Source: Flavobacterium sp. N1736
Lineage (GTDB): Bacteria; Bacteroidota; Bacteroidia; Flavobacteriales; Flavobacteriaceae
Direction of reading: 5' to 3'
Assembly: GCF_025947065.1 (NCBI RefSeq)
Contig: NZ_CP109994.1
Span: forward strand, 4,402,001 to 4,466,000
Length of the DNA stretch: 64,000 bases
In this document: piece by piece, positions 36,565-44,396 of the stretch
Position numbering within the stretch: the stretch's first letter is position 1
How the letters are laid out: each line of letters starts with the position of its first letter
Notes under the pieces: generated by a model
What the model was told of the DNA's origin: nothing
The model's input: the letters and a program-made list of their open reading frames with translations, nothing else
Databases searched by the model: none
Program-made: the position numbers and the translations under genes

Positions 36565-37869
36565 ATGAGCACACAAAAATTTGCAACAAACGCACTACAC
36601 GCAGGACACGACGTAACTAAAAACGGAAGCACAAGAGCAGTACCAATTTACCAAACATCATCGTATGTATTTAATAACGCAGATCATGCTGCCAATTTAT
36701 TTGGTCTTGCCGAAGCAGGATTTATTTACACCCGATTAAATAATCCAACAAACGATGTTTTAGAACAGCGACTGGCCGCGCTTGAAGGCGGAATCGCAGC
36801 TGTTGTTACAGCATCCGGAGCATCGGCAATTGCAACAACTTTCCTGACTTTGCTAAAAGCCGGAGACCATATTGTAGCGTCAAACAGTTTATACGGCGGA
36901 ACTTATAATTTATTAAAAGTAACATTGCCGCGTTTAGGAATTACAACAACATTTGTTGATCCTTCAAAAGCAGAAAACTTCACAAAAGCAGCAAAAGAAA
37001 ATACAAGAGCTTTCTTTGTAGAATCGTTGGGAAACCCAAAATTAGATGTTCTTGATTTGAAAGCAATTTCGGCAGAAGCCAAAAAATTTAAAGTGCCTTT
37101 TATTGTAGATAATACAGTTGCGACTTCTTATTTATTAAAGCCAATTGAACACGGTGCTAATATTGTCATTCACTCATTGACCAAATATATTGCCGGAAAC
37201 GGTACTTCATTAGGAGGCGCCATTATCGACGCCGGGACTTTTGACTGGTCTAACGGAAAATTTCCTGAATTTACAGAACCTTCTGCAGGATATCACGGTT
37301 TAGTGTATCATGAAGCTTTAGGAAACGCAGCTTTTATTGCAAAAGCAAGAATTGAAGGATTACGTGATTTTGGTTCCGCTTTAAGCCCTTTTAATGCTTT
37401 TCAGATTATTCAGGGATTAGAAACTTTGCCAATCCGAATTAAAAAACACAGCGAAAATGCTTTGGCTCTTGCCGAATGGTTAGAGAAACAAGATGAGGTG
37501 GTTTGGGTGAATTATCCGGGTTTAAAAACCAATAAATATTATGATTTAGCCAAACAATATCTTCCGGAAGGACAAAGCGGAATTATCACTTTTGGATTAA
37601 AAGGCGGTTTTGATGCAGCTAAAAAAGTAGTCGACCAAACGAAATTATTTTCACTATTGGCAAATATTGGCGACACAAAATCATTAATAATCCATCCGGC
37701 AAGTACCACGCATCAGCAATTAACAGATGCTGAACAATTAGAAACCGGAGTTTCAAAAGATTTAATCCGACTTTCTGTTGGAATTGAAGATATCGAAGAT
37801 TTAATCGCCGATTTAAAAACGGTTTTTGCAAGCGTGACACAATCACAATATAGCATTAATAAGAATTAG
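36565..37869 (+). CDS. metY: O-acetylhomoserine aminocarboxypropyltransferase (sulfhydrylase)
   Basis: The 434-aa PLP enzyme of the Cys/Met-metabolism family makes homocysteine from O-acetylhomoserine and sulfide. The PLP lysine is K207 in VIHSLTKYIAGNGTSLGG. The length (about 430) and TLHAGH-like N-terminus (NALHAGHDVTKNGSTRAVP) fit MetY and not the shorter MetB/MetZ. It is 70 bp after the small ORF and ends before a terminator. Confidence 0.93.
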   Translation: MSTQKFATNALHAGHDVTKNGSTRAVPIYQTSSYVFNNADHAANLFGLAEAGFIYTRLNNPTNDVLEQRLAALEGGIAAVVTASGASAIATTFLTLLKAGDHIVASNSLYGGTYNLLKVTLPRLGITTTFVDPSKAENFTKAAKENTRAFFVESLGNPKLDVLDLKAISAEAKKFKVPFIVDNTVATSYLLKPIEHGANIVIHSLTKYIAGNGTSLGGAIIDAGTFDWSNGKFPEFTEPSAGYHGLVYHEALGNAAFIAKARIEGLRDFGSALSPFNAFQIIQGLETLPIRIKKHSENALALAEWLEKQDEVVWVNYPGLKTNKYYDLAKQYLPEGQSGIITFGLKGGFDAAKKVVDQTKLFSLLANIGDTKSLIIHPASTTHQQLTDAEQLETGVSKDLIRLSVGIEDIEDLIADLKTVFASVTQSQYSINKN

Positions 37870-37897
37870 GTTTTTTTGTTTTTTGTTTGAAAAATTG

Positions 37898-37934
37898 CCT
37901 TTAGTAATGTGAGTTTTACTAAAGGTGATTTTTT
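37898..37934 (+). terminator. intrinsic terminator of metY
   Basis: CCTTTAGTAA and TTACTAAAGG form a 10-bp stem with an 8-nt loop, followed by TGATTTTTTA. Confidence 0.75.
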
Positions 37935-38007
37935 ATGATAAAAAAATCCAGCATAAAAATTTAACCATAATATATATGGTTCAAATAACCCCAATAAATT
38001 AAAAATT

Positions 38008-39096
38008 ATGTCAAAGCTTAAAATAAATATTATCCTTTTCGGAATTGGAAATATCGGCAGCACATTAATTAATCAGATTATAGAAAGCCAGGAATTTTTT
38101 CTGCAAAGCAAAAACATCGACTTTCATTTTCCGATTATTACCAATTCTACAGTTGCCTTTTTTGAAAAAGAAGGCGTTGGATATGCCTGGGAAACCAATT
38201 TTGTGCAATTGGCGGTTCCTTTTAAAGTAGAAGATATCGTAGAATTTGCGAAAGAAAATGAATTTGAAAATTTGATTGCTGTTGATGCTACAGCGAGCGA
38301 CGAATTAATAAGTCATTATAATACGTTGATTCAAAACGGATTTAATATTGTGGCGGTAAATAAAAAAGCCAATACGCTGCCCATTGATCTTTACAAAGAA
38401 ATAAGAGAGAATCTTAAAAAATACGACAAAGAGTTTTTGTATGAAACATCCGTAGATACAGGATTTCCGGTTTTGCAGACTTTAAGAGATTTATACTATT
38501 CCGGAGAAAAAATAACCAAAATACGAGGTGTTTTCGCTGATAATCTAAGTTATGTTTTTAATCGATTTTCAAATGAAGAAACTACTTTTTCTTCTGTTTT
38601 AAAAGATGCCAGTTTATTAGGATTGATGCGTTCTACTTTTAAAGAAGATTTATCCGGAAATGATACGGCCAAAAAACTGTTGATTTTGACCAGAGAAATA
38701 GGAAAGGATTTTGAACTCTCGGATATTAAAATTAATTCTCTTATTAAGGAAGAACATTTAGAGAAAAACGGTATCCTTAATAAAGAAGCTATCGACAGAC
38801 ATTTTAAAATTGCAAAAATCACCCAGGCCGATAATCATGTACTGCGATATGTAGGAGAATTTGATGTGGAGAAAAATACATTAGAGGTAAAATTGGTTTC
38901 GGAGTCGGCAGCATCAGCAATTGGACAACTGAAAGGTTCGGATACAATTTTTGAAATTTACACAAAATCGTATGCCGATGTTCCAATCGTAATTCAAAGC
39001 GCTTCGGCTTGTAAACAGGCAATTTCAAGAGGAATTATAACCGATATTTTAAAAATTGCCGAAAAAATTAAAAATAAAGAAGCAGTTTGGCTTTAA
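38008..39096 (+). CDS. homoserine dehydrogenase paralogue with altered active site
   Basis: The 362-aa protein is homologous to the C-terminal half of the bifunctional enzyme at 41280. The dinucleotide site FGIGNIG and the NKKAN lysine are kept. However, the substrate motif read as EPDPREDLCGND in ThrA is STFKEDLSGND here, losing the catalytic-type Glu, and YETNVGAG is YETSVDTG. It may be a redox-inactive or re-specialised dehydrogenase. A palindrome AACCATA/TATGGTT (37961-37979) lies just upstream. Confidence 0.8.
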   Translation: MSKLKINIILFGIGNIGSTLINQIIESQEFFLQSKNIDFHFPIITNSTVAFFEKEGVGYAWETNFVQLAVPFKVEDIVEFAKENEFENLIAVDATASDELISHYNTLIQNGFNIVAVNKKANTLPIDLYKEIRENLKKYDKEFLYETSVDTGFPVLQTLRDLYYSGEKITKIRGVFADNLSYVFNRFSNEETTFSSVLKDASLLGLMRSTFKEDLSGNDTAKKLLILTREIGKDFELSDIKINSLIKEEHLEKNGILNKEAIDRHFKIAKITQADNHVLRYVGEFDVEKNTLEVKLVSESAASAIGQLKGSDTIFEIYTKSYADVPIVIQSASACKQAISRGIITDILKIAEKIKNKEAVWL

Positions 39097-39333
39097 TGCC
39101 AAATAAAAAAATGCTTTTTAATGTTCTTTGATAAACTGATTTGTGGAAATAATAAGGTACAAATTGACTTTTTGTAAGTTTTTACATTGTTTTTGTGTAA
39201 CAAAAAATTTGTAAGATGTTTTATATCGTCAAAAAGTGTTTTTTTGTCGGATTTTCGTATTAATTTATTGTTTTTTATTTGCGTAATTAAAATAATATTC
39301 CCATATTTGTTAAACCCAAAAGCTACTAAATCA

Positions 39334-39402
39334 ATGAACTTAAATGTCTATAAAATGTTTTGCGCCATTTCGGTTAAAACCGTTGGGATGTCTTTTGCTT
39401 AA
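39334..39402 (+). CDS. leader peptide 3 (attenuator)
   Basis: The 22-aa ORF starts MNLNVYKMFC and resembles leader 1 (M.L.V..M.C). The last codons include CTTTTGCT (39392-39399), perfectly complementary over 8 nt to AGCAAAAG (39429-39436) overlapping the terminator 5' arm. A ribosome at the stop codon would hide this segment, so read-through would be possible only if it stalls earlier. It is part of the second double attenuator. An in-frame extension upstream exists but starts before the likely promoter and is not favoured. Confidence 0.55.
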   Translation: MNLNVYKMFCAISVKTVGMSFA

Positions 39403-39431
39403 ATTGTAAGAAAACAATAAAAATATATAGC

Positions 39432-39465
39432 AAAAGCCTCCCGATAATTTTTGGAGGCTTTTTAA
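39432..39465 (+). terminator. attenuator terminator 3
   Basis: AAAAGCCTCC and GGAGGCTTTT form a 10-bp stem with an 11-nt loop and a T-rich tail, 29 bp after leader ORF 3. Confidence 0.85.
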
Positions 39466-39510
39466 TTTTATACTAAAATGCAAGAATTTAAATTAATAAA
39501 TAAATCACAG

Positions 39511-39576
39511 ATGAATAAGTCCCTACAGATGAACCAAAAGTTCACTGTCGCATTTATTTGCGTATGCGTCTGTTGA
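39511..39576 (+). CDS. cysteine leader peptide 4 (attenuator)
   Basis: The 21-aa ORF ends in ICVCVC immediately before TGA: three alternating Cys codons (TGC, TGC, TGT). A shorter form could start at the ATG at 39529. CCAAAAG (39534-39540) is complementary to CTTTTGG in the following terminator, but it lies upstream of the Cys codons, unlike in leader 2. A hairpin ATACT/AGTAT lies right at the stop codon. Confidence 0.65.
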   Translation: MNKSLQMNQKFTVAFICVCVC

Positions 39577-39606
39577 TACTAAAAAGTATATGAGTTTGAA
39601 AAACTT

Positions 39607-39643
39607 AAACCCTTTTGGTATCACGTCCAAAAGGGTTTTTTTA
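39607..39643 (+). terminator. attenuator terminator 4
   Basis: AAACCCTTTTGG and CCAAAAGGGTTT form a perfect 12-bp stem with an 8-nt loop and TTTTTTTATTTC. It is a near twin of terminator 2. Confidence 0.9.
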
Positions 39644-39718
39644 TTTCATTTAACGTCTTAACAAATTAATAAACGAATAGTAAACATAATAAAACACAAC
39701 AAACTAAAACATAATATC

Positions 39719-39919
39719 ATGAGTACATTAAAATACATCAGCAAAACATTTTCAACATTGAAAAACAGAAGTAAAAGAAACAATCCGCCGCCGCCAAAAA
39801 ATGAATTGATTCATCCAAGGTTCGGGATAACAGAAACGGACAAAATCGAAGAGAAAAAAGAACCAAACTCTTTATTGTTTTTGATGTACTCAAAAGAAAA
39901 TGAAACGCTTTTTATTTAA
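39719..39919 (+). CDS. small protein with C-terminal SLLFxMY motif (copy B)
   Basis: The 66-aa protein has a basic N-terminal part with a proline run (NNPPPPKNELIHPRFG) and the C-terminal motif NSLLFLMYSKENETLFI shared with copy A at 36309. It sits after the second double attenuator and before the SAM-I riboswitch of metX-thrA, and no other known domain is seen. As the riboswitch seems to have its own promoter, this small gene is the immediate target of leaders 3 and 4. Confidence 0.6.
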   Translation: MSTLKYISKTFSTLKNRSKRNNPPPPKNELIHPRFGITETDKIEEKKEPNSLLFLMYSKENETLFI

Positions 39920-40049
39920 ATCGAAAAGCATCATAAAATAGGGGAAAACCTGCTTAATTTTACTGGGCAAATCGTTCGGTAATTTTTTGCGTACAATAGT
40001 TTTAGTTTGAATTATGTTTAAGAAATTGAGCAATCAGTTTCGATAAAAT

Positions 40050-40080
40050 TTGTTTGTTTAAGAAATTAGTAGTTAATTTG
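40050..40080 (+). promoter_or_regulatory. likely promoter of SAM-I riboswitch and metX-thrA
   Basis: TTG (40050-40052), 20 bp, then TTAATTTG (40073-40080), one mismatch from TAnnTTTG. Transcription would start near 40087, about 23 nt before the aptamer. Confidence 0.5.
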
Positions 40081-40109
40081 CACCTTTAAGTTCAAAAACG
40101 TATTGAAAT

Positions 40110-40213
40110 GTTATAAAGAAAGGACGAGGGATTAGACCCGATGAATCCTTAGCAACCCTTCGGTAAAGCGAAGAAGGTGCTGCATTCTACCACGCCCAAC
40201 GTGGAAAGATAAC
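40110..40213 (+). ncRNA. SAM-I (S-box) riboswitch upstream of metX-thrA
   Basis: The sequence carries the S-box core in order: GAAAGG, GAGGGATTAGACCCGATGAA, CCTTAGCAACCC, GAAGGTGCTGCATTCTACC, GGAAAGATAAC, with TGTTAT/ATAAC closing P1. It should repress metX and thrA when SAM is high. A weak hairpin with a T run follows at 40227. Confidence 0.93.
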
Positions 40214-40226
40214 AACAAGAATTTTT

Positions 40227-40247
40227 CTAGTTTCATACTAGTTTTTT
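40227..40247 (+). terminator. possible riboswitch expression-platform terminator
   Basis: CTAGT and ACTAG form a short 5-bp stem followed by TTTTTTCTTTC, 14 nt after the aptamer. It is weak, so translational or other control is also possible. Confidence 0.4.
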
Positions 40248-40288
40248 CTTTCTAATATTTCCAGATACAAATCAATAATACAACAGAT

Positions 40289-41278
40289 TTGAAATTGGAA
40301 AATATACCAAACCCTATCAGCATACAAAATTTCACCACCGAAAATGGTGCACTTTACCATTCGTTACCTTTAAGTTTTACCCTTTCTGGTTTGCCATTAC
40401 ATAGCGCGCCTATTGTTTTGGTGAATCACGCTTTGACAGGAAATGCTCAGGTGACCGGCGAAAATGGCTGGTGGAACGACTTAATTGGTGAAGAAAAAAC
40501 AATTGATTCCAACAGATATACCATACTGGCATTCAACGTTCCCGGCAACGGAACAGATGCGTTTATTATAGAAAATTACCAGGATTTTACCACCAGAGAT
40601 ATTGCCCGAATCTTTTTAGAAGGCGTTAAAGCTTTAAATATTGCACAGGTTTATGCCATTATTGGCGGTTCTGTAGGTGGCGGAATTGCTTGGGAAATGC
40701 TTGCTTTAGAACCTAATATTACTCAGAATTTAATACCAATTGCAACAGACTGGAAATCGACAGACTGGATGATTGCCAATTGTTTCCTGCAGGAACAAAT
40801 CCTTAATAATTCATCAAAACCAATTGAAGATGCCAGAATTCATGCCATGTTATGTTACAGATCTCCGGAATCATTCAAAGAAAAATTTCAAAGAACTGTC
40901 AACGAAAACCTTTCTGTTTTTAATATAGAAAGCTGGCTGGCACATCACGGAGATAAATTGCAAAAAAGATATCAATTGGCATCTTATAAATTAATGAACC
41001 AATTGCTAAAAACCATAGATATTACAAGAAACAGCGAAAATTTCGAATGCTTACTAGCAAAAACAGATGCCGCAATTCATATTATCGGAATCAATTCTGA
41101 TTTGTTTTTTACGGCAAAAGAAAATAAAGAAACCTATCAGGAGTTAAAAAAGTTTAAAGACAATGTTTTTTACAGCGAAATAGATTCAGTTCACGGGCAT
41201 GACGCTTTTTTAATAGAGTACAAACAATTAGATCATTTACTTGCCGATATTTTTAAGGCAGAAACAATAGCAAAATAA
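40289..41278 (+). CDS. metX: homoserine O-acetyltransferase-like alpha/beta hydrolase
   Basis: The 329-aa protein is of the MetX family that acetylates homoserine to feed MetY. The nucleophile is Ser128 in AIIGGSVGGGIAWEM, with INSDLFF and SVHGHDAFLIEY giving Asp and His; HALTGNAQVTGENGWW is conserved. The only plausible start is TTG at 40289; no ATG lies near the conserved N-terminus. It is followed after one base by thrA, and both are under the SAM-I riboswitch. Confidence 0.9.
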   Translation: MKLENIPNPISIQNFTTENGALYHSLPLSFTLSGLPLHSAPIVLVNHALTGNAQVTGENGWWNDLIGEEKTIDSNRYTILAFNVPGNGTDAFIIENYQDFTTRDIARIFLEGVKALNIAQVYAIIGGSVGGGIAWEMLALEPNITQNLIPIATDWKSTDWMIANCFLQEQILNNSSKPIEDARIHAMLCYRSPESFKEKFQRTVNENLSVFNIESWLAHHGDKLQKRYQLASYKLMNQLLKTIDITRNSENFECLLAKTDAAIHIIGINSDLFFTAKENKETYQELKKFKDNVFYSEIDSVHGHDAFLIEYKQLDHLLADIFKAETIAK

Positions 41279-41279
41279 A

Positions 41280-43694
41280 ATGAAAATATTAAAATTTGGA
41301 GGTAAATCATTATCAAACGGAGAAGGACTTAATAAAGTTGTCTCAATTATTTCAGATAAAGTAAATCAGGGCGAAAACATTGCCGTTGTAGTTTCGGCTC
41401 GCGGAAACGCTACAGATGAATTAGAATACATTTTAAAAATTGCCGCCAAAAACGGAAATTACAAACCCTTATTTGAAAACTTTAAAATCTATCAGGTTTC
41501 TGATTATCCACAAGTTGATTTATCCGAAGAATTTACCATTCTGGAAAAACTTTTTGAAGGCGTAAGCCTAATTGGCGATTACAGCAACAAAATTAAAGAT
41601 CAGATTTTATCTAAAGGCGAATTGCTTTCGGCTAAATTATTGACCGCTATTTTGAAAGAAAAAGGAATTCCGGCAAATTTTGTTGATTCAAGAGAATTAC
41701 TAAAAACCGATTCTAAATTTGGTGATGCACAGCCTTTAGAACAACTTTCGAAGAAAAACGTAATCAATTATTTTAAAGAACATAACGGTTCTACAGTAAA
41801 TATTGTAACCGGTTTTATTGGTTCAAACAACAATAACGACACGACAACTTTAGGCAGAAACGGCAGTAATTATACCGCTTCGTTAATTGCGAATTACCTG
41901 AATGCCGAAGAATTACAAAACTTTACGCATGTTGACGGAATTTATACAGCAAATCCTGATTTGGTTGCCGATGCTAAAAAAATCGAATTTCTTTCGTTTA
42001 ACGAAGCAAACGAATTAGCCAATTTTGGAGCAACAATTCTGCATGCAAAAACGATTATTCCTTTATTGGAAAAAAATATTCCGCTTCGTATTTTAAACAC
42101 ATTCAATCACGAAAATCGCGGTACATTAATTACTTCTGATTCTACAAAAGAAGGAATTAAAACACTTTCTGTTTTAGAAAATGTGTCTCTGGTAAATCTT
42201 GAAGGCCGCGGATTACTTGGAAAAGCCGGTGTCGATGCCCGAATTTTTAAAGTAATGGGCGATCATAATATCAGTGTAAGCATTATTTCGCAAGGTTCTT
42301 CAGAAAGAGGAATTGGACTTGTTGTAGCAACAGATAAAGCTACATTAGCAATGGTTGAATTAGAAAAAGAGTTCGAAAACGACTTTTATTCTAAAGATGT
42401 AAACCAGATTACAGTAACAGATAATGTATCAGTAATTTCGATTATTGGTCAGGATTTAAGTACTTTCCACAAACCATACACCGCATTAATTAAAAATAAA
42501 ATTATTCCAATATTGTTTAACAATACCGTTACGGGTAAAAACGTGAGTTTGGTTGTTAAAAAATCGGAGCTTAATAAAGCTTTAAACGTAATTCACGGAG
42601 AGATTTTTGGAGTTTCTAAAAAAATCAATATTGCTATTATTGGTCACGGTTTAGTGGGCGGAACTTTAATCAATCAAATTTTAGAATCGGCTGCAGCCAT
42701 CGAAAAAAGAAAAGATGTTCGCCTGAATGTTTTTGCAATTGCCAATTCTAAAAAGTTACTTTTAAATAAAAATGGCGTAAATTCAAACTGGAAAACAGAA
42801 ATTGAAAAAGAAGGACTTCCTTATACCATTCAGGATATTATAGCCTATGCAAATCAGCATCATTTAGAGAACTTAATTGCGATTGATAATACGGCAAGTG
42901 CTTCATTCGTAGAAAATTATATTCCGTTGGTAGAAAGCAGTTTCGATTTGATTTCTTCTAATAAAGTAGCCAATACACTGAGTTATGGTTTTTATAAGGA
43001 ATTGAGGAAAGCTTTGACAGAAAACCAAAAGAATTATTTGTATGAAACCAATGTTGGAGCCGGTTTACCATTAATTGATACGATAAAATTATTGCATCTT
43101 TCGGGTGAAAATATCACAAAAATAAAAGGAGTTTTCTCTGGAACTTTGAGCTATTTATTTAATAATTTCTCTGCAAAAGATGTTCCGTTTAGTGAGATTT
43201 TGAAAGAAGCAATTGATAACGGATACACAGAACCGGATCCGCGTGAGGATTTATGCGGAAATGACGTGGGAAGAAAATTATTGATTTTAGCCAGAGAACT
43301 TGATTTGCAAAATGAGTTTGAAGAAATCTCAATTCAGAATTTAATTCCGGAACATTTACGTGAAGGAAATGTTTCAGATTTCTTAACGAAACTAAAAGAA
43401 TTCGATCCAATTTATGAGAAAATAAAAGCCGATCAAAAGCCAAATCACGTATTACGATATATTGGTGAATTGTCTGGAGATTTGCAAAATGACAAAGGAA
43501 ATCTTGAAGTAAAATTAGTTTCTGTTCCTTCAGACACTGCTCTTGGCGGATTGAAAGGTTCAGATTCTTTCTTCGAAATTTATACAGAATCTTACGGAGA
43601 TCGTCCAATTGTAATTCAGGGAGCCGGTGCAGGTTCTGCTGTAACTGCGAGAGGAGTATTTGGAGATATTTTAAGATTGTCAGATAAAGAGTAA
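41280..43694 (+). CDS. thrA: bifunctional aspartokinase / homoserine dehydrogenase
   Basis: The 804-aa fusion catalyses the first and third steps from aspartate to homoserine. The aspartokinase part (about 1-290) has MKILKFGGKSLSNGEG; ACT regulatory domains follow (about 300-450). The homoserine dehydrogenase part (about 455-804) has GHGLVGGTLI, SSNKVANT, YETNVGAGLPLIDT and TEPDPREDLCGND. It starts one base after metX, so coupled translation is likely. It supplies homoserine to MetX and also to threonine. Confidence 0.95.
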   Translation: MKILKFGGKSLSNGEGLNKVVSIISDKVNQGENIAVVVSARGNATDELEYILKIAAKNGNYKPLFENFKIYQVSDYPQVDLSEEFTILEKLFEGVSLIGDYSNKIKDQILSKGELLSAKLLTAILKEKGIPANFVDSRELLKTDSKFGDAQPLEQLSKKNVINYFKEHNGSTVNIVTGFIGSNNNNDTTTLGRNGSNYTASLIANYLNAEELQNFTHVDGIYTANPDLVADAKKIEFLSFNEANELANFGATILHAKTIIPLLEKNIPLRILNTFNHENRGTLITSDSTKEGIKTLSVLENVSLVNLEGRGLLGKAGVDARIFKVMGDHNISVSIISQGSSERGIGLVVATDKATLAMVELEKEFENDFYSKDVNQITVTDNVSVISIIGQDLSTFHKPYTALIKNKIIPILFNNTVTGKNVSLVVKKSELNKALNVIHGEIFGVSKKINIAIIGHGLVGGTLINQILESAAAIEKRKDVRLNVFAIANSKKLLLNKNGVNSNWKTEIEKEGLPYTIQDIIAYANQHHLENLIAIDNTASASFVENYIPLVESSFDLISSNKVANTLSYGFYKELRKALTENQKNYLYETNVGAGLPLIDTIKLLHLSGENITKIKGVFSGTLSYLFNNFSAKDVPFSEILKEAIDNGYTEPDPREDLCGNDVGRKLLILARELDLQNEFEEISIQNLIPEHLREGNVSDFLTKLKEFDPIYEKIKADQKPNHVLRYIGELSGDLQNDKGNLEVKLVSVPSDTALGGLKGSDSFFEIYTESYGDRPIVIQGAGAGSAVTARGVFGDILRLSDKE

Positions 43695-43705
43695 AAAGTC
43701 TAGTC

Positions 43706-43790
43706 GTCATTGCGAGGAACGAAGCAATCACATTTGCAAAATCAAGCTTTGTGTAATTGTTAGTGAGGTTGCTTCATTCCTCGCAATGAC
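43706..43790. repeat. REP-like inverted repeat (GTCATTGCGAGGAACGAAGC)
   Basis: Left arm 43706-43731 and right arm 43763-43790 (ends TCCTCGCAATGAC) are imperfect reverse complements. It lies between thrA and the OsmC gene. Confidence 0.75.
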
Positions 43791-43828
43791 AAGAATAAAA
43801 CAACAAACAATAAAACAACAACAACACA

Positions 43829-44254
43829 ATGAAAGTAACCTTAAACAGAGTAAACGACGCTTTTCATTTTAAACTTAAAAATGAACGCGGACATGTAGTC
43901 GATGTTGATAGCAGAGCCGAATTTGGCGGAAGCGATTTAGGTGCAAGTCCAATGGAATTAGTATTAATGGGCGTTGCGGGATGCAGTGCAATTGATATGA
44001 TTTCGATTTTGAAAAAGCAACGTCAGGAAATAACATCATTTAATGCTGAGGTAGAAGGCGAGCGCGTACAAGTTGACGAAGCAAAACCTTTTAAAGAAAT
44101 CAATGTCGTTTTTTATTTAGAAGGCGATATTAATCCTGAAAAAGCACAACGCGCAGCACAGCTTTCTTTCGAGAAATATTGCTCAGTTGCCAAAACGGTT
44201 GAACCAACAGCAACCATCAAATACAAAGTTGTATTGAATAACGAAGCGTTATAA
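43829..44254 (+). CDS. OsmC family protein
   Basis: The 141-aa protein has the two redox cysteines of the family: GVAGCSAIDMISIL and LSFEKYCSVAKTVEPTATI. OsmC/Ohr-like proteins reduce organic hydroperoxides or handle thiol stress; this one is of the general YhfA-like branch by length. It lies within the methionine cluster after thrA and may be co-expressed with the sulfhydrylase that follows. Confidence 0.9.
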   Translation: MKVTLNRVNDAFHFKLKNERGHVVDVDSRAEFGGSDLGASPMELVLMGVAGCSAIDMISILKKQRQEITSFNAEVEGERVQVDEAKPFKEINVVFYLEGDINPEKAQRAAQLSFEKYCSVAKTVEPTATIKYKVVLNNEAL

Positions 44255-44299
44255 GAATTAGAAAATTAGTCAATTAGAAAATTAGATAATTTTTATGTT

Positions 44300-44343
44300 G
44301 ACTTAAAACTCACTATCGTTTCGATTTTAAAGTCGGGTTTTTA
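44300..44343 (+). terminator. possible terminator after the OsmC gene
   Basis: GACTTAAAA and TTTTAAAGTC pair (one bulge) around an AT-rich loop, followed by GGGTTTTTA. Confidence 0.5.
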
Positions 44344-44396
44344 TCTACCGAAAAAACTTGGAACTTGAAACTTGAAACAAAAAAAACAAAAGTAAA

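Noticed and set aside
39187..39333. 71-aa ORF containing leader 3
   Set aside because: The N-terminal extension has atypical composition and lies in a promoter-like AT-rich stretch; only the last 22 codons before the terminator look meaningful.
43189..43731. 180-aa minus-strand ORF over the thrA end
   Set aside because: Shadow of the conserved homoserine dehydrogenase domain; the composition (Leu/Gln/Arg) is typical of antisense frames here.
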